A stretch of 64,000 bases of DNA, taken from the NCBI RefSeq assembly GCF_000177215.2, contig NZ_CM001368.1:1054001-1118000 (forward strand). The letters run 5' to 3'. This document shows, in pieces, positions 17,417 to 26,875 of this stretch. The position numbers and the translations under genes are program-made. The notes below the pieces were generated by a model. That model was given only the letters and a program-made list of their open reading frames with translations, was not told the DNA's origin and ran no database searches. Within the stretch, counting starts at the first letter, position 1, and every line of letters begins with the position of its first letter. Source of the stretch: Solidesulfovibrio carbinoliphilus subsp. oakridgensis (GTDB lineage: Bacteria; Desulfobacterota; Desulfovibrionia; Desulfovibrionales; Desulfovibrionaceae).

Positions 17417-17899
17417 ATGAGCCTGCGCACCATCCTCGGCGCCGTCGGCCTTGGGGCTTCGCTGCCTTTCATCATCTATCTCGTCTACCTGAGCCAGGCC
17501 AAGACCACGTCGCCCGACCAGATCATCTTCCTGGCCTTTGTCTTTTCCATCACCTTTCCGACGCTGATCCTCCTGTCCCTGGTCCTGTTCCGGAGCCTGA
17601 TCGTTCTTGCCGTGTCGCTGCCCGTCTATGCCGTGTGCGTCATCGCCGGCTACGCCCGGACGTTCATGGCCTTTCAGATCTTGTGCAACGGCAAGTTGAC
17701 CGAGTCCTTCAAGGACTGCCTCTATTTCAGCGTGTCGCTTTTCACCAACACCGGCTGCGCCGACTGCGCGCCGACCCAGAACCTGCGATTGCTGGCCGCC
17801 TCGGAAGCCTTTTTCGGCTACATCTCGCTCGGTGTCTTCACCGCCTGCCTGATCGTCATCCTGGTGCGGCTCATCACCACCAACAAGCTGCGCCCCTAG
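17417..17899 (+). CDS. Potassium-channel-like membrane protein with altered filter
   Basis: The 160-residue product has about four hydrophobic helices. The last two flank a pore-loop-like stretch (residues 100-119) that aligns with two-TM ion-channel pore domains. Where potassium channels read T-x-G-Y-G-D this protein has T-N-T-G-C-A-D (residues 110-116), followed by CAP and a closing helix resembling the inner helix. It may be a channel of different selectivity or a non-conducting relative. Three cysteines lie around the loop (107 to 117 region and upstream). The stop overlaps the stop of the convergent OsmC gene by four bases. Confidence 0.6.
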   Translation: MSLRTILGAVGLGASLPFIIYLVYLSQAKTTSPDQIIFLAFVFSITFPTLILLSLVLFRSLIVLAVSLPVYAVCVIAGYARTFMAFQILCNGKLTESFKDCLYFSVSLFTNTGCADCAPTQNLRLLAASEAFFGYISLGVFTACLIVILVRLITTNKLRP

Positions 17900-18276
17900 T
17901 CCTTCTCGACGACAACCAGCTGGCCCGCCAGGGTCTTTCGCACCGGGCAGGCCCTGGCCGCGCGCAAAAGCCTGGCCCGGGCGGTCTCGCTCAGGTCGCC
18001 GGTCAGGCGGATGTCGCAGGCAAAGACCGAGGTCCCGGCCTCGGGCCGCTCCAGGGTCACGGAAACCGTCACCTCTTCGAGCGGCAGCCGGTGGTGCCTG
18101 GCGTACATGGACAAGGTCATGGCCAGGCACGATCCCAGGGCCGCCTCCAAAAGCTCGTGGGGCCGGAAGCCGTCCCCCTCTCCTCCCTTGTCCGGAGGCG
18201 CATCGCAGGCTCCGGAAAACGTCCCGTTGGTGAATATCGTCCTATAAGGCCTCTCCTGGCTTTGGCATCTGATCAT
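17896..18276 (-). CDS. OsmC family peroxide/redox protein
   Basis: The 126-residue protein fits the OsmC/Ohr fold. A HELLEAALGSCLAMTL segment carries the first active-site cysteine (about residue 50), and ACPVRKTL carries the second (about residue 109). Such proteins reduce organic peroxides or related sulfur species with paired cysteines. It lies between a channel-like gene and an M16 peptidase gene on the same strand as the latter, but a strong terminator separates them, so it is probably transcribed alone. Confidence 0.88.
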   Translation of the reverse strand: MIRCQSQERPYRTIFTNGTFSGACDAPPDKGGEGDGFRPHELLEAALGSCLAMTLSMYARHHRLPLEEVTVSVTLERPEAGTSVFACDIRLTGDLSETARARLLRAARACPVRKTLAGQLVVVEKD

Positions 18277-18339
18277 GGGGGCGCTCCTCGCCTCCTTCCC
18301 CTTCTTACTTCAATCGCATCGACGGCGGCGGATTTCAAG

Positions 18340-18370
18340 AAAAAAGCCCCCGGGCCGGAACCCGGGGGCT
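18340..18370 (-). terminator. Rho-independent terminator of the M16 peptidase gene
   Basis: Read on the minus strand, GCCCCCGGG and CCCGGGGGC form a 9-bp stem with a 6-base loop, followed immediately by TTTTTT. It lies 26 bases past the peptidase stop. Confidence 0.9.
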
Positions 18371-18395
18371 TCGCACGTTCAAGGGACGGTCCTGC

Positions 18396-21044
18396 CTACG
18401 GCTCGACCTTCATGACATAGGCGGCTTCGGGCTTCAGGTATTTGCCGGCCAGCTCTTGCAGGTTCTCCGGGGTCAGGGCCTGGGCCGCCTCCACCACCCG
18501 GCGGTCGTGGTCCAAGGGCAGGCCAAGGGCCAGGGACTGGGCCGCCTCGCCGCTTCTGGCCTTGAGGCCTTGCCGCTCGCGGTAATAATCCCCTGACATG
18601 ACGTTTTTGCCCCGGCGCATCAGGTCGTCCGGCAGCGGGGTGTCGCGCAACTGTCCGGCCACGCGCCGAAACCCGTCCAGGGCGGCGTCGGCCTTGTCCG
18701 GGGAGGTGCCGATGTAAAAGGCCATGAACCCGGTATGCTCGGCCTGCCACAGAAACGAGGTCACGGAATAGCCGAGGCTCTCGCCCTCGCGGAGCTGGGA
18801 AAAAAGCAGCCCGCTTTGCCCGGCCAGCACGTCGTTTAAGAGCTCCAGGCCCGGGGTGTCCGGCGAGGTCAGGCCGGGCACGGGGAAAACCATCAGCAGG
18901 TGGGTCTGCTTGCGCTCGGCCAGGGTGACGGCTTGCTCGCGCTTTTCACCCCAGGTCGGCGTGGGAAAGGCAAAGGGCTTGGCCGGGCCGGTGGCCTTGG
19001 CCAGGGTGTCGGCCAGATGGCGCACCGCCGCCGCATCGAAATCGCCGCACACGGCCATGACCCAGGGCATGGTCCGCTGGGCCGCCCAGTAGCCGGCCAC
19101 GTCCTTGGGCGTGAAGGCCTTGACCGTGGCCGGTTCGCCAAGACGGGTGTAGGCGTAGGGCGTGTCGGTGAAAAGAAACGGGAACAGCTTGCGGAAGGCC
19201 AGCCCCATGGGCTGTTCCTCCTTGGCCTTGATGGCCGCAAGCTGGTCCTGGACCTGGCGGTCGACCTCGGTTTTGAGGAAGGCCGGATGCTGGAGCACAT
19301 CCGCGATAAGGCCGTAGAGGTCCTGCTGGAAGCGGTTCGGGAACTTGGCGCCGACACTGAAGGAGTCGCGGCCCGAACTGGCGGACAACGAGGCGGCCCG
19401 GTCGGACAGAAAATCCTCGATGGCGTTGGCCGACAGTTTGGCCGTGCCCGACGTGAGGCTGCCGGCCGCAAGCTCGGCCAACCCCTGCCGGTCCTTGGCC
19501 AGGAGCGCGTCGCCGCCGTTAAAGACCATGGACACGGACACGTAAGGCAGGGTCCGGTCCGGCAGGAAGACCAGGGTGTGGCCGCCGCCGAGATCCACAA
19601 CCTCGGGCGCGGCCACCTCGCCGGAAGCGGCTTCCGGGCCTTTCTCGGCCGACCGGGCGTCGGCCTTTGGCGCGGGCCAGATCCGGGCGGCCATGTCGCC
19701 AAGCTCCTTGGCCGTGACCGTCGCCTCGTCGGCCTGGGGTGCGATGGCCGCGGTCAGCATCCGCTCGGGCCGAAGCGTGGCCTCGATGATGGCCCCGAGG
19801 GCCTTCTGGTCAACCAGCCGCACGGACCGCAGGTAGTTGGCCTCGCCGTCCGGGTCGTAGCCGTAGAACCGGAAATAGCCGGCCTTCATGGCCAGGCCCG
19901 ACAAGGTCTCCTTGGCCTGGTAGAGGCCGTCCTCGAGATTCAGCTTCACCCGCTCGATTTCGTGGTCCGTAAACGCCGTGCCCCTGAGCCTGGCCAGTTC
20001 GGACAAAAGGCCCTGCCAGAAAGCGGCCACGTTCCTGGCATCCAACGTGGCATCGATCAGGAAAAGGCCCCCCCGCTCCAGGGTCAGGGACGAACAGGAG
20101 ATGTCGTCCACGAGCTTCTTGTCGTACTTGAAGGTCCGGTAGAGCCGGCTCGTCTCGTCCCCGGCCAAAAGGCCGGAGAGGACCTCGAGGCCGGCCTCGT
20201 CCGCGCCGCGAAGGCCGGCCGTCGGAAAGGCGACTTGCAAACGCACCTTGTTCCACTGCCCGTACTCCACCTTGACCGCCGGCCCGGCCGCGGCGCCGAC
20301 CGGCTGGGCATAGGGCAGGGGCGGCGTCAGGGGCCGGTCGTTTTGCAGGCCGCCGAAAAGGGCCTGGGCCTCTTTTTCCACGGCCTCGGCCTGGATCTTG
20401 CCAACCACGACGAGGAGCATGGATTGGGGTTGGTAGCGCTCCTTGACGTAGCCGCGCAGGTCCTCGGACGTGAAGGCGGAGACCGTTTCCGGAAACCCGA
20501 TGATGGGCCAGCCGTAGGCGAGTCCCGGCCAGGCCATGGCCTGGGTCAGCTGGAAAAGCCGGTTGTCGGGGCTGTCCTTGCCCCGGGCCAGTTCCGATAA
20601 CACCACCTGGCGTTCGGCATCGAGCTCCCCGGGCACGAATCTGGCCCCGAAGATCATGTCCGAGATGGCGTCCAAGCCGAGTTTCCATCGGTCGGCCGGC
20701 AGGTCCACCCGGAAAACGGTGCTGTCGAAACTCGTGGAGGCATTCAGCTCCCCGCCGGCCCCCTCGATGTCCGACGCCACCTGCCCGGCCTGCCGCTTCT
20801 GGGTGGACTTGAACACCATGTGTTCGAGCAGGTGGCTCAGGCCCGCCTGCCGGGCCGTCTCGTAGCCCGAGCCGGCGTGGACGAACAGGCGCACCGCGAC
20901 CAGGGGAAACCGGTTGTCCTCGATGGTCATGACGGTCAGGCCGTTGGCCAGCCGGACCACCTTGGGCGGATTGGCCGCGAATACCGGGGAAACAACCAAA
21001 ACCGCAAGCAAGGCGGCAAGGGGCACCATCATGGGCCAACGCAT
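18396..21044 (-). CDS. M16 family zinc metallopeptidase (double module)
   Basis: The 882-residue protein contains two M16 modules, as in pitrilysin-type and PqqL-like peptidases. The first module has the inverted zinc motif HLLEH (near residue 65) and is the catalytic half; the second half, from about residue 450, lacks it and forms the other side of the chamber. The N-terminus MRWPMMVPLAALLAVLVV ending in SPVFA is a signal peptide, so it acts outside the inner membrane. I chose the ATG at 21044 because AAGGAG precedes it and the signal peptide then starts properly. The gene is followed by a clear terminator. Confidence 0.93.
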   Translation of the reverse strand: MRWPMMVPLAALLAVLVVSPVFAANPPKVVRLANGLTVMTIEDNRFPLVAVRLFVHAGSGYETARQAGLSHLLEHMVFKSTQKRQAGQVASDIEGAGGELNASTSFDSTVFRVDLPADRWKLGLDAISDMIFGARFVPGELDAERQVVLSELARGKDSPDNRLFQLTQAMAWPGLAYGWPIIGFPETVSAFTSEDLRGYVKERYQPQSMLLVVVGKIQAEAVEKEAQALFGGLQNDRPLTPPLPYAQPVGAAAGPAVKVEYGQWNKVRLQVAFPTAGLRGADEAGLEVLSGLLAGDETSRLYRTFKYDKKLVDDISCSSLTLERGGLFLIDATLDARNVAAFWQGLLSELARLRGTAFTDHEIERVKLNLEDGLYQAKETLSGLAMKAGYFRFYGYDPDGEANYLRSVRLVDQKALGAIIEATLRPERMLTAAIAPQADEATVTAKELGDMAARIWPAPKADARSAEKGPEAASGEVAAPEVVDLGGGHTLVFLPDRTLPYVSVSMVFNGGDALLAKDRQGLAELAAGSLTSGTAKLSANAIEDFLSDRAASLSASSGRDSFSVGAKFPNRFQQDLYGLIADVLQHPAFLKTEVDRQVQDQLAAIKAKEEQPMGLAFRKLFPFLFTDTPYAYTRLGEPATVKAFTPKDVAGYWAAQRTMPWVMAVCGDFDAAAVRHLADTLAKATGPAKPFAFPTPTWGEKREQAVTLAERKQTHLLMVFPVPGLTSPDTPGLELLNDVLAGQSGLLFSQLREGESLGYSVTSFLWQAEHTGFMAFYIGTSPDKADAALDGFRRVAGQLRDTPLPDDLMRRGKNVMSGDYYRERQGLKARSGEAAQSLALGLPLDHDRRVVEAAQALTPENLQELAGKYLKPEAAYVMKVEP

Positions 21045-21152
21045 CGGGCAACTCCTTTGCTGGTTCGCCGGCGGGCCGCATGACAATCATCCCCGGCCGG
21101 ACGCAAGAACGGAACCTAGGGCATTCGGGAAAGAACGGAACTTAATTCTGGT

Positions 21153-23708
21153 TCATCTTTCGGCGGGAAAAGGAGTTTCCCCCCCGGCGAAGGCGACCCC
21201 GACCTTGGTCATTCCATAAAGACCCCGGACGAGATGCGGACAGACCGCCTCGGCCAGCCGCAGCGGGCTGACGTAGGTTTCGGCAAACGAACAGGTAAAG
21301 CGGACCGTGACCGGCGGCGCGATGTCCAGGGCCACGATCAAAGGCCGGGCGTCCAGGGTGCGCGGACCTTTTTTCGACTCCCAGGTCACGGGAAAGGTCC
21401 CGGACCGGGCGAAGTCGCGCCAGTGTTCCAGGCAATCGGACGCCTGTTCGACCGGCACAACCAGCTCGAAGGTCTCGAAGACCGGCTGGGCCACCTTCTT
21501 GCCGGGCGGCAGTGCCTCGACCCCGGCCACGGCCAGGCCCTCGGGCAGGTTCGGCCCGAGCCGGGCAGCGAATTCCTCGGCCGCGATGGGCTCGCGCAGA
21601 AAAAGGGCCATCCACTCGGCCCGGCTCGACACCCCGACCGGCAGGGCCCGGCCGAAGGACAGCTGGGGCAGCGGATGGTAGCCGGCGGAAAAGCTGGGCC
21701 TCAGCCCGGCCCGGCGCAGGGACCGTTCGAAGACCCGGCCGAGTTCGAGCTGGCTCAGGTAGACGGCGCTGCCGGTTTTGGAAAACCACAGCCGCAGATG
21801 GGCGGCCTTGCGGGTCAGGTCTTCCCGGGGCGGGGCCGGGGGCGCGGCCACGGCTTCGTGCTCGCGCTCGGAACGGTTGAGGCGCGGCCGGATTTCGAGG
21901 CCCCCGGCCGCGGCAAGGACGGTCTTGCGGCCTTCATGGCCGCACACGCCGCAGCCCGTGCAGTCGCCGAAACGGCAATCCCCGGTCAGGCGGCCCGAAA
22001 GGGCCTTGTCCCGCTCCCGGCGCAGGTAGCCGGCGGAAACGCCGCAGGAAAGATGGTCCCAGGGGAGCGGCGCGTCCGGGTCCCGGGCGGCCAGCCAGGC
22101 GGCCGGTTCGAGGCCTGCCGTCTCGAAGATCCGCAGCCACGGAGCCAGATCGAACCGATCGACCCAGGAGCAAAAGAGTGCCCCTTCCCGATAGCCGGCC
22201 TCGACCAGGGGGGCCAGTTCCCGGCCGGCCCGGGAAAAAACACCCTCCAGAAAGCTCATCTCCGGCTCGTGCCACCGGAGGGTCAGCCGCCGGTCGGAAG
22301 AAAAGAGGTCGCGCAAGAGTCCCACCCGCTGCCGGATCTGGTCCAGGGTGATCTGCGCCTCCCACTGGAATGGCGTGTGGGGTTTGGGCACGAAGGGCGA
22401 GATGGCGGCCGTGACCTGCAGCCGCTTGGTGCCGGGCGGGGCCTGGGCCAACACCCTTTTGGCCAGTTCGAAGATGCCGCGCACGTCCTCTTCGGTCTCG
22501 GTCGGCAGCCCGATCATGAAGTAGAGCTTGACCTGCTGCCAGCCCCTGGCAAAGAGCCGGCGGGCGTGGTCCAGGATGTCGTCCTCGGTGATGCCCTTGT
22601 TGATCACGTCGCGCAGGCGTTGGGTGGCGGCTTCCGGGGCCATGGTCGCGCCGGTGCGGCGGATGCCGGCCATCATGGACAGGATGGAGTCCGAAAGCGT
22701 GCCGGCCCGCAAGGACGGCAGGGACACGGCCACCTGCTCCCGGCGGCACCGGTCGATGCTCTGGGCGAAAAGGCTTTCCAGGGCCGAGAAATCGCCCGTG
22801 GACAGGGACAGGAACGACAGTTCCTCGTAGCCGGTGCGGCTTAAGCCCTCGGCCACGAGCTTTTCGAGGGTGGGCAGGCTCCGTTCCCGGACCGGCCGGT
22901 AGACCATGCCGGCGTGGCAGAAACGGCAGCCCCGGGTGCAGCCCCGGGCGATCTCCACGGACAGGCGGTCATGCACGGCCTGGGCATAGGGCACCACCTG
23001 GCAGCCCGGAAAGGGCGCGTCGTCGAGGTCGGCCACCACGGCCTTGGTCACCAGCTCGTAGCCCGGCACCAGGGGTATGACCGCGCCGTCCGGCCCGATG
23101 TCGAAAAATTCCGGAATATAGACGCCGGGGATGGCCGTCAGACGCAAGAGGCGCTCACGCCGGGAAAGGCCCTCGGCCTTGGCCGCGGCCACGGCCTCCA
23201 GGACCGCGACCAGCGCCTCTTCGCCGTCGCCAAGGACCATGGCGTCGAAAAAGGGGGCCACGGGTTCGGCATTGAAGGCGCAGCCGCCGCCGGCGATGAC
23301 CAGCGGCCCGCCCTCGCCCCGCTCCCGTGCCCGAAACGGCAGGCCGGCCAGGTCGAGCATGTAGAGGACGTTGGTGTAGCAGAGCTCATGGGTCAGGTGG
23401 AAGGCCAGCACGTCGCAGGCGGCCAGCGGCGTGTCGGACTCGAGCGTGCAAAGGGGGGCTTTACGCTCCCGCAGCATGGCGGCCGCCTCGTCGGACGGGG
23501 TGAAGACCCGTTCGGCGGCCAGACCCGGCACGCGGTTGACACATTCGTAGAGGATGCGCCCGCCGACATAGGACATGCCGACCTCGTAGTAGTCCGGGAA
23601 GGCCAGGGCGGCCCTGGCCCGGACTTCGGACGGATCCTTGGCGGCCCGGCCCCATTCGGCGCCAAGATACTGGGTGGGCTTTTGCAGCCAGGGAACGAGC
23701 TCGCGCAT
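21153..23708 (-). CDS. Radical SAM protein fused to a DUF2344 domain
   Basis: The 851-residue protein has a B12-binding-like N-terminal region, then a radical SAM domain with CTRGCRFC (about residue 258) holding the [4Fe-4S] cluster, and a C-terminal DUF2344 domain (from about residue 630). Between them lies a cysteine-rich linker (CRFGDCTGCGVCGH). This is the TIGR03960-type protein joined to its usual separate partner TIGR03936 in one chain. It is often found near ribosome- or RNA-related genes, but its reaction is unknown. Start codon ATG at 23708; no operon partner. Confidence 0.88.
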   Translation of the reverse strand: MRELVPWLQKPTQYLGAEWGRAAKDPSEVRARAALAFPDYYEVGMSYVGGRILYECVNRVPGLAAERVFTPSDEAAAMLRERKAPLCTLESDTPLAACDVLAFHLTHELCYTNVLYMLDLAGLPFRARERGEGGPLVIAGGGCAFNAEPVAPFFDAMVLGDGEEALVAVLEAVAAAKAEGLSRRERLLRLTAIPGVYIPEFFDIGPDGAVIPLVPGYELVTKAVVADLDDAPFPGCQVVPYAQAVHDRLSVEIARGCTRGCRFCHAGMVYRPVRERSLPTLEKLVAEGLSRTGYEELSFLSLSTGDFSALESLFAQSIDRCRREQVAVSLPSLRAGTLSDSILSMMAGIRRTGATMAPEAATQRLRDVINKGITEDDILDHARRLFARGWQQVKLYFMIGLPTETEEDVRGIFELAKRVLAQAPPGTKRLQVTAAISPFVPKPHTPFQWEAQITLDQIRQRVGLLRDLFSSDRRLTLRWHEPEMSFLEGVFSRAGRELAPLVEAGYREGALFCSWVDRFDLAPWLRIFETAGLEPAAWLAARDPDAPLPWDHLSCGVSAGYLRRERDKALSGRLTGDCRFGDCTGCGVCGHEGRKTVLAAAGGLEIRPRLNRSEREHEAVAAPPAPPREDLTRKAAHLRLWFSKTGSAVYLSQLELGRVFERSLRRAGLRPSFSAGYHPLPQLSFGRALPVGVSSRAEWMALFLREPIAAEEFAARLGPNLPEGLAVAGVEALPPGKKVAQPVFETFELVVPVEQASDCLEHWRDFARSGTFPVTWESKKGPRTLDARPLIVALDIAPPVTVRFTCSFAETYVSPLRLAEAVCPHLVRGLYGMTKVGVAFAGGETPFPAER

Positions 23709-23772
23709 GGATGTCTCCGGCCGCCATGGCCAAAGCCAGGAGGTCGGGCCGGGGCGGTATGGTGTGGTTGGT

Positions 23773-23817
23773 GAAAAAAGGACAGGTCCCCGCCCGGCCG
23801 GTCGACCGGGGGGGACC
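23773..23817 (-). terminator. Probable terminator after the 114-aa gene
   Basis: On the minus strand GGTCCCCCCCGG pairs with CCGGGCGGGGACC (one bulge), followed shortly by TTTTTT. It lies between the 114-residue gene and the radical SAM gene. Confidence 0.7.
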
Positions 23818-23831
23818 CTTCTTGCCTGGAA

Positions 23832-24176
23832 CTATTTCTTGAGGAGATTCGAGATGTTGCCCTTGCCGGCTAGGTTGGACAGAGTCTTCAGATCGCCGGT
23901 GGTCGAGAGCGTCAGGTTGCTTGTGGCTTCGAGGTAGCGGGTCTTGAGTTCGTCGGGGAACTTCTTGAACTGGTAGAGGACGTGGGCAAGATCGATTTCG
24001 CCGCCGACCTCGGTCTCGAAGGGGTAGCCGAAGGGCAGAAGCAGCATCTGCACGCCCTGCTGGGAGGGAATGGTCTGCAAAAGGGCCACGTCGGTCAGCT
24101 TGCCGGCTTCCTCGTCCCATTTGCCGAGGACGGTTTCGCCGTTTATGAGTTTCACGAGGCGGATGTCGTAAGCCAT
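23832..24176 (-). CDS. Conserved hypothetical protein, possible Sm-like fold
   Basis: The 114-residue protein is soluble. Its N-terminal 60 residues alternate short strands (IRLVKLINGETVLGKW, then LTDVALLQTI, VQMLLLPFGYPF) in a way reminiscent of Sm-like beta barrels. The rest is helical and rich in lysine and leucine. I do not recognise a named family. GGAGAA precedes the ATG at 24176, and a terminator follows, so it is a separate transcription unit. An RNA- or protein-binding role would be guesswork. Confidence 0.6.
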   Translation of the reverse strand: MAYDIRLVKLINGETVLGKWDEEAGKLTDVALLQTIPSQQGVQMLLLPFGYPFETEVGGEIDLAHVLYQFKKFPDELKTRYLEATSNLTLSTTGDLKTLSNLAGKGNISNLLKK

Positions 24177-24257
24177 GTGTCGTTCTCCTTGGTGGTTGGC
24201 GGCGCGAGCGCCGGCCCCATCAGCTAGATATCGGGTCCGGCCGTGTCAAGGCCGGGA

Positions 24258-25349
24258 CTATTCGTTGTAGTCGAAAACCGTGAACCCCTGGCTCTTGCAC
24301 AGGGCGTCCCGCTCGGCTTCGCGCAGGTCGGCGCGCACCATCTCGGCCACCATCTGCTCGATGGTGATGCGCGGCTGCCAGCCCAGGCGTTCCCGGGCCT
24401 TGGTCGGATCGCCAAGGAGCGTCTCCACCTCGGTCGGCCGGAAATAGCGCGGGTCCACGGCCACCAGGCACTGGCCGGTTTCGGCGTGGTAGGCCTTCTC
24501 CTGGTCCCCTTCCCCTTCGAAACGCAGCGGAATGCCAAGCTCGGTCGCGGCCATGTTGATGAAATCGCGCACCGAATACTGGCGGCCCGTGGCGATGACG
24601 AAATCCTCGGGCCCGTCCTGCTGGAGCATGAGCCACTGCATCTCGACATAGTCCTTGGCATGACCCCAGTCGCGAAGGGCGGAGAGGTTGCCGAGGTAGA
24701 GGCAGTCCTGGAGCCCGAGCTTGATGCGGGCCATGGCCCGGGTGATCTTTCTGGTCACGAAGGTCTCGCCGCGAAGCGGCGACTCGTGGTTGAAAAGGAT
24801 GCCGTTGCAGGCATACATGCCGTAGGCTTCGCGATAGTTGACCGTGATCCAGTAGGCGTAGAGCTTGGCCACGGCATAGGGGCTGCGCGGATAAAACGGC
24901 GTCTTCTCGGTCTGCGGAATTTCCACCACCTTGCCGAAAAGCTCCGAGGTCGAGGCCTGGTAGAACCGGGTCTGCTGCTCCAGGCCCACGATGCGGATGG
25001 CCTCGAGCAGGCGCAGGGTGCCAAGAGCATCCACGTCGGCCGTGTATTCCGGCGTCTCGAAGGAGACCTTGACGTGGCTCTGGGCGGCCAGGTTGTAGAC
25101 CTCGTCCGGCCGGACCTCCTGCATGATGCGGATCAGGTTGGTGGAGTCGGACAGGTCGCCGTAGTGCAGGACCAGCTTGCGTCCGGTGTCGTGGGGATCG
25201 CGGTAGAGGTGGTCGATGCGCTGGGTGTTGAAAAGCGAGGCCCGGCGCTTGATGCCGTGGACCTCGTAGCCCTTTTGCAGCAGCAGTTCGGCCAGATAGG
25301 CCCCATCCTGGCCGGTGATCCCGGTGATGAGGGCGACTTTGCTCTTCAT
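24258..25349 (-). CDS. gmd: GDP-mannose 4,6-dehydratase
   Basis: The 363-residue short-chain dehydrogenase converts GDP-mannose to GDP-4-keto-6-deoxymannose, the branch point to GDP-fucose, GDP-rhamnose or GDP-perosamine. Visible features are the NADP-binding [10 protein letters not shown], the catalytic STSELFGK (Thr and Glu) and [10 protein letters not shown] (Tyr and Lys), and [15 protein letters not shown], which is diagnostic of GMD. Length is normal. Its start overlaps the stop of the paralogous gene upstream by 4 bases, so both are made together. The product probably feeds the polysaccharide locus at 30-40 kb. Confidence 0.96.
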   Translation of the reverse strand: MKSKVALITGITGQDGAYLAELLLQKGYEVHGIKRRASLFNTQRIDHLYRDPHDTGRKLVLHYGDLSDSTNLIRIMQEVRPDEVYNLAAQSHVKVSFETPEYTADVDALGTLRLLEAIRIVGLEQQTRFYQASTSELFGKVVEIPQTEKTPFYPRSPYAVAKLYAYWITVNYREAYGMYACNGILFNHESPLRGETFVTRKITRAMARIKLGLQDCLYLGNLSALRDWGHAKDYVEMQWLMLQQDGPEDFVIATGRQYSVRDFINMAATELGIPLRFEGEGDQEKAYHAETGQCLVAVDPRYFRPTEVETLLGDPTKARERLGWQPRITIEQMVAEMVRADLREAERDALCKSQGFTVFDYNE

Positions 25350-26326
25350 GAAGCGGTATTCTCCCGTAGCGGTTGGCCCAGTTCGTGGGCGACCATGGCC
25401 CGCGCCACCTCGGCCGGACCCAGGGTCGCCTTCCAGCCGAGCAGGCTCGCGGCCTTGGCCGGATCGGCCCGGCTGACGGCGATGTCGGACGGCCGGAAAA
25501 GGGTTTTATCCACGTCGACGTGGTCGCGCCAGTCGAGGCCGGCGGCGGCGAAGGTCTCGGCCGTGAATTCCTTCAAGGTGATGGTCGTGCCGGTGGCGAT
25601 GACGAAATCCTCGGGCGCGTCCCGCTGGAGCATGCGCCACATGGCTTCCACGTACTGCGGGGCATAGCCCCAGTCGCGGGCCACGTCGATATTGCCGAGC
25701 GACAGGCGCTCGGACGATCCCTTGGCGATGCGACAGGCGGCGGAGACGATCTTCCGGGTGACGAAACGCGGCGGCCGCAGCGGCGACTCGTGGTTGAAAA
25801 GGATGCCCGAGCAGGCGAAAAGATTGTAGGCCTCGCGGTAGTTGGCCACCTCGAAGTGGGCGGCCGCCTTGGCCACGGCGTAGGGGCTTCGGGGCGAAAA
25901 GGGCGTGGCTTCGGTGGCCGGCTCCCCGCCGGTGTCGCCGAAGCAGTCGCTGGAGGAGGCGTTGTAGAGCCTGACCGGGGCTCCGAGAAACCGCACGGCT
26001 TCCAAGAGATTGAGCGTTCCCACGCCGATGGACAGAAAGGTTTCCACCGGCTGGTCAAAGGACAGGCCTACCGACGACTGGCCGGCCAGGTGGTAGATCT
26101 CGTCGGGCCGGATCTTGGTCAGGACCGTCAACACGCTGCGAAAATCCGTCAGGGTCACGGAATGCAGCGACACGGCCTCGCGGATGCCAAGGGTGGTCAG
26201 ATTGCGAAACGAGGCCATCTGGGCGTCGCGCGAGGTCCCGGCCACCTCGTAGCCTTTTTCCAGGAGCAATCGGGCCAGATAGGCTCCGTCCTGGCCGGAA
26301 ACCCCGAAAATAAGCGCTTTTTTCAT
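25346..26326 (-). CDS. GMD-family paralogue (second dehydratase or GDP-ketohexose reductase)
   Basis: The 326-residue protein shares the GMD outline: [22 protein letters not shown] and [15 protein letters not shown]. The catalytic segment reads [10 protein letters not shown] where GMD has STSEL, so the active-site Glu is replaced by Asp and the Thr by Ser. It may be the reductase acting after GMD (Rmd-like), or a dehydratase with another nucleotide sugar. It is translationally coupled to gmd (ATGA). The ATG at 26326 lacks a clear Shine-Dalgarno; a TTG start at 26359 is the alternative. Confidence 0.75.
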   Translation of the reverse strand: MKKALIFGVSGQDGAYLARLLLEKGYEVAGTSRDAQMASFRNLTTLGIREAVSLHSVTLTDFRSVLTVLTKIRPDEIYHLAGQSSVGLSFDQPVETFLSIGVGTLNLLEAVRFLGAPVRLYNASSSDCFGDTGGEPATEATPFSPRSPYAVAKAAAHFEVANYREAYNLFACSGILFNHESPLRPPRFVTRKIVSAACRIAKGSSERLSLGNIDVARDWGYAPQYVEAMWRMLQRDAPEDFVIATGTTITLKEFTAETFAAAGLDWRDHVDVDKTLFRPSDIAVSRADPAKAASLLGWKATLGPAEVARAMVAHELGQPLRENTAS

Positions 26327-26368
26327 GTGGATGGTATCCAAGGAGACGGTACCGGGCAACGCGGCAGA

Positions 26369-26872
26369 TTAGGGGTTTCCACAACCGTCGTCAACCATGC
26401 CGGGCGGGCCGGCGGCCGCGGCCGGTCCGTCGGACTTGCGGCAGGCGGCGCAGATGCCGTCGATACGGACCTCCACCCCGGCCACGTCCATGCCGCAGCA
26501 TTGGGCCAGGGCCGCCACGTCGACCGCCTCTTCGGCGGCCGGCAGGCACTCCATGCGGCCGCAACGCAGGCAATAGGCGTGGCAGTGGGTCCGGCTGGAA
26601 AAGCGGGGGCCCAGGCAGTAGCGGAAGGCCCGGTCGCCGGAACTATGGCGATGGGCCAGCCCCTTCTCCACAAAGAGGTCGAGGATGCGGTAGAGCGTGA
26701 CCTTGTTGGCCGGCCTCCTGGCCCGGACCCGGGCCAGGATGTCGGCGGCGGCCAGGGCCCGGCCCTCCCGGGCCAGGACATCGGCCACGCACAGCCGAAG
26801 CGCGGTCGGCTCGATGCCGGCCCGGGCCAGCACGGCCGCCGTTTGCCCGCTTTCCAAAGCCTCGCCGGCCAT
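26369..26872 (-). CDS. zur: Fur-family repressor, probably Zur
   Basis: The 167-residue protein has a winged-helix DNA-binding domain (KVTLYRILDLFVEKGL, about residues 56-72) and a dimerisation/metal domain. CLRCGRMEC and CAACRK provide the structural zinc cysteines of Fur proteins; RTHCHAYC holds the histidines of the sensing site. It is the last gene of the znu operon, 3 bases after znuB, which makes zinc (Zur) by far the likeliest regulator type. It would bind the palindrome in the znuA promoter and repress the operon when zinc is ample. The C-terminal tail is glycine/alanine-rich. Confidence 0.85.
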   Translation of the reverse strand: MAGEALESGQTAAVLARAGIEPTALRLCVADVLAREGRALAAADILARVRARRPANKVTLYRILDLFVEKGLAHRHSSGDRAFRYCLGPRFSSRTHCHAYCLRCGRMECLPAAEEAVDVAALAQCCGMDVAGVEVRIDGICAACRKSDGPAAAAGPPGMVDDGCGNP

Positions 26873-26875
26873 GCC

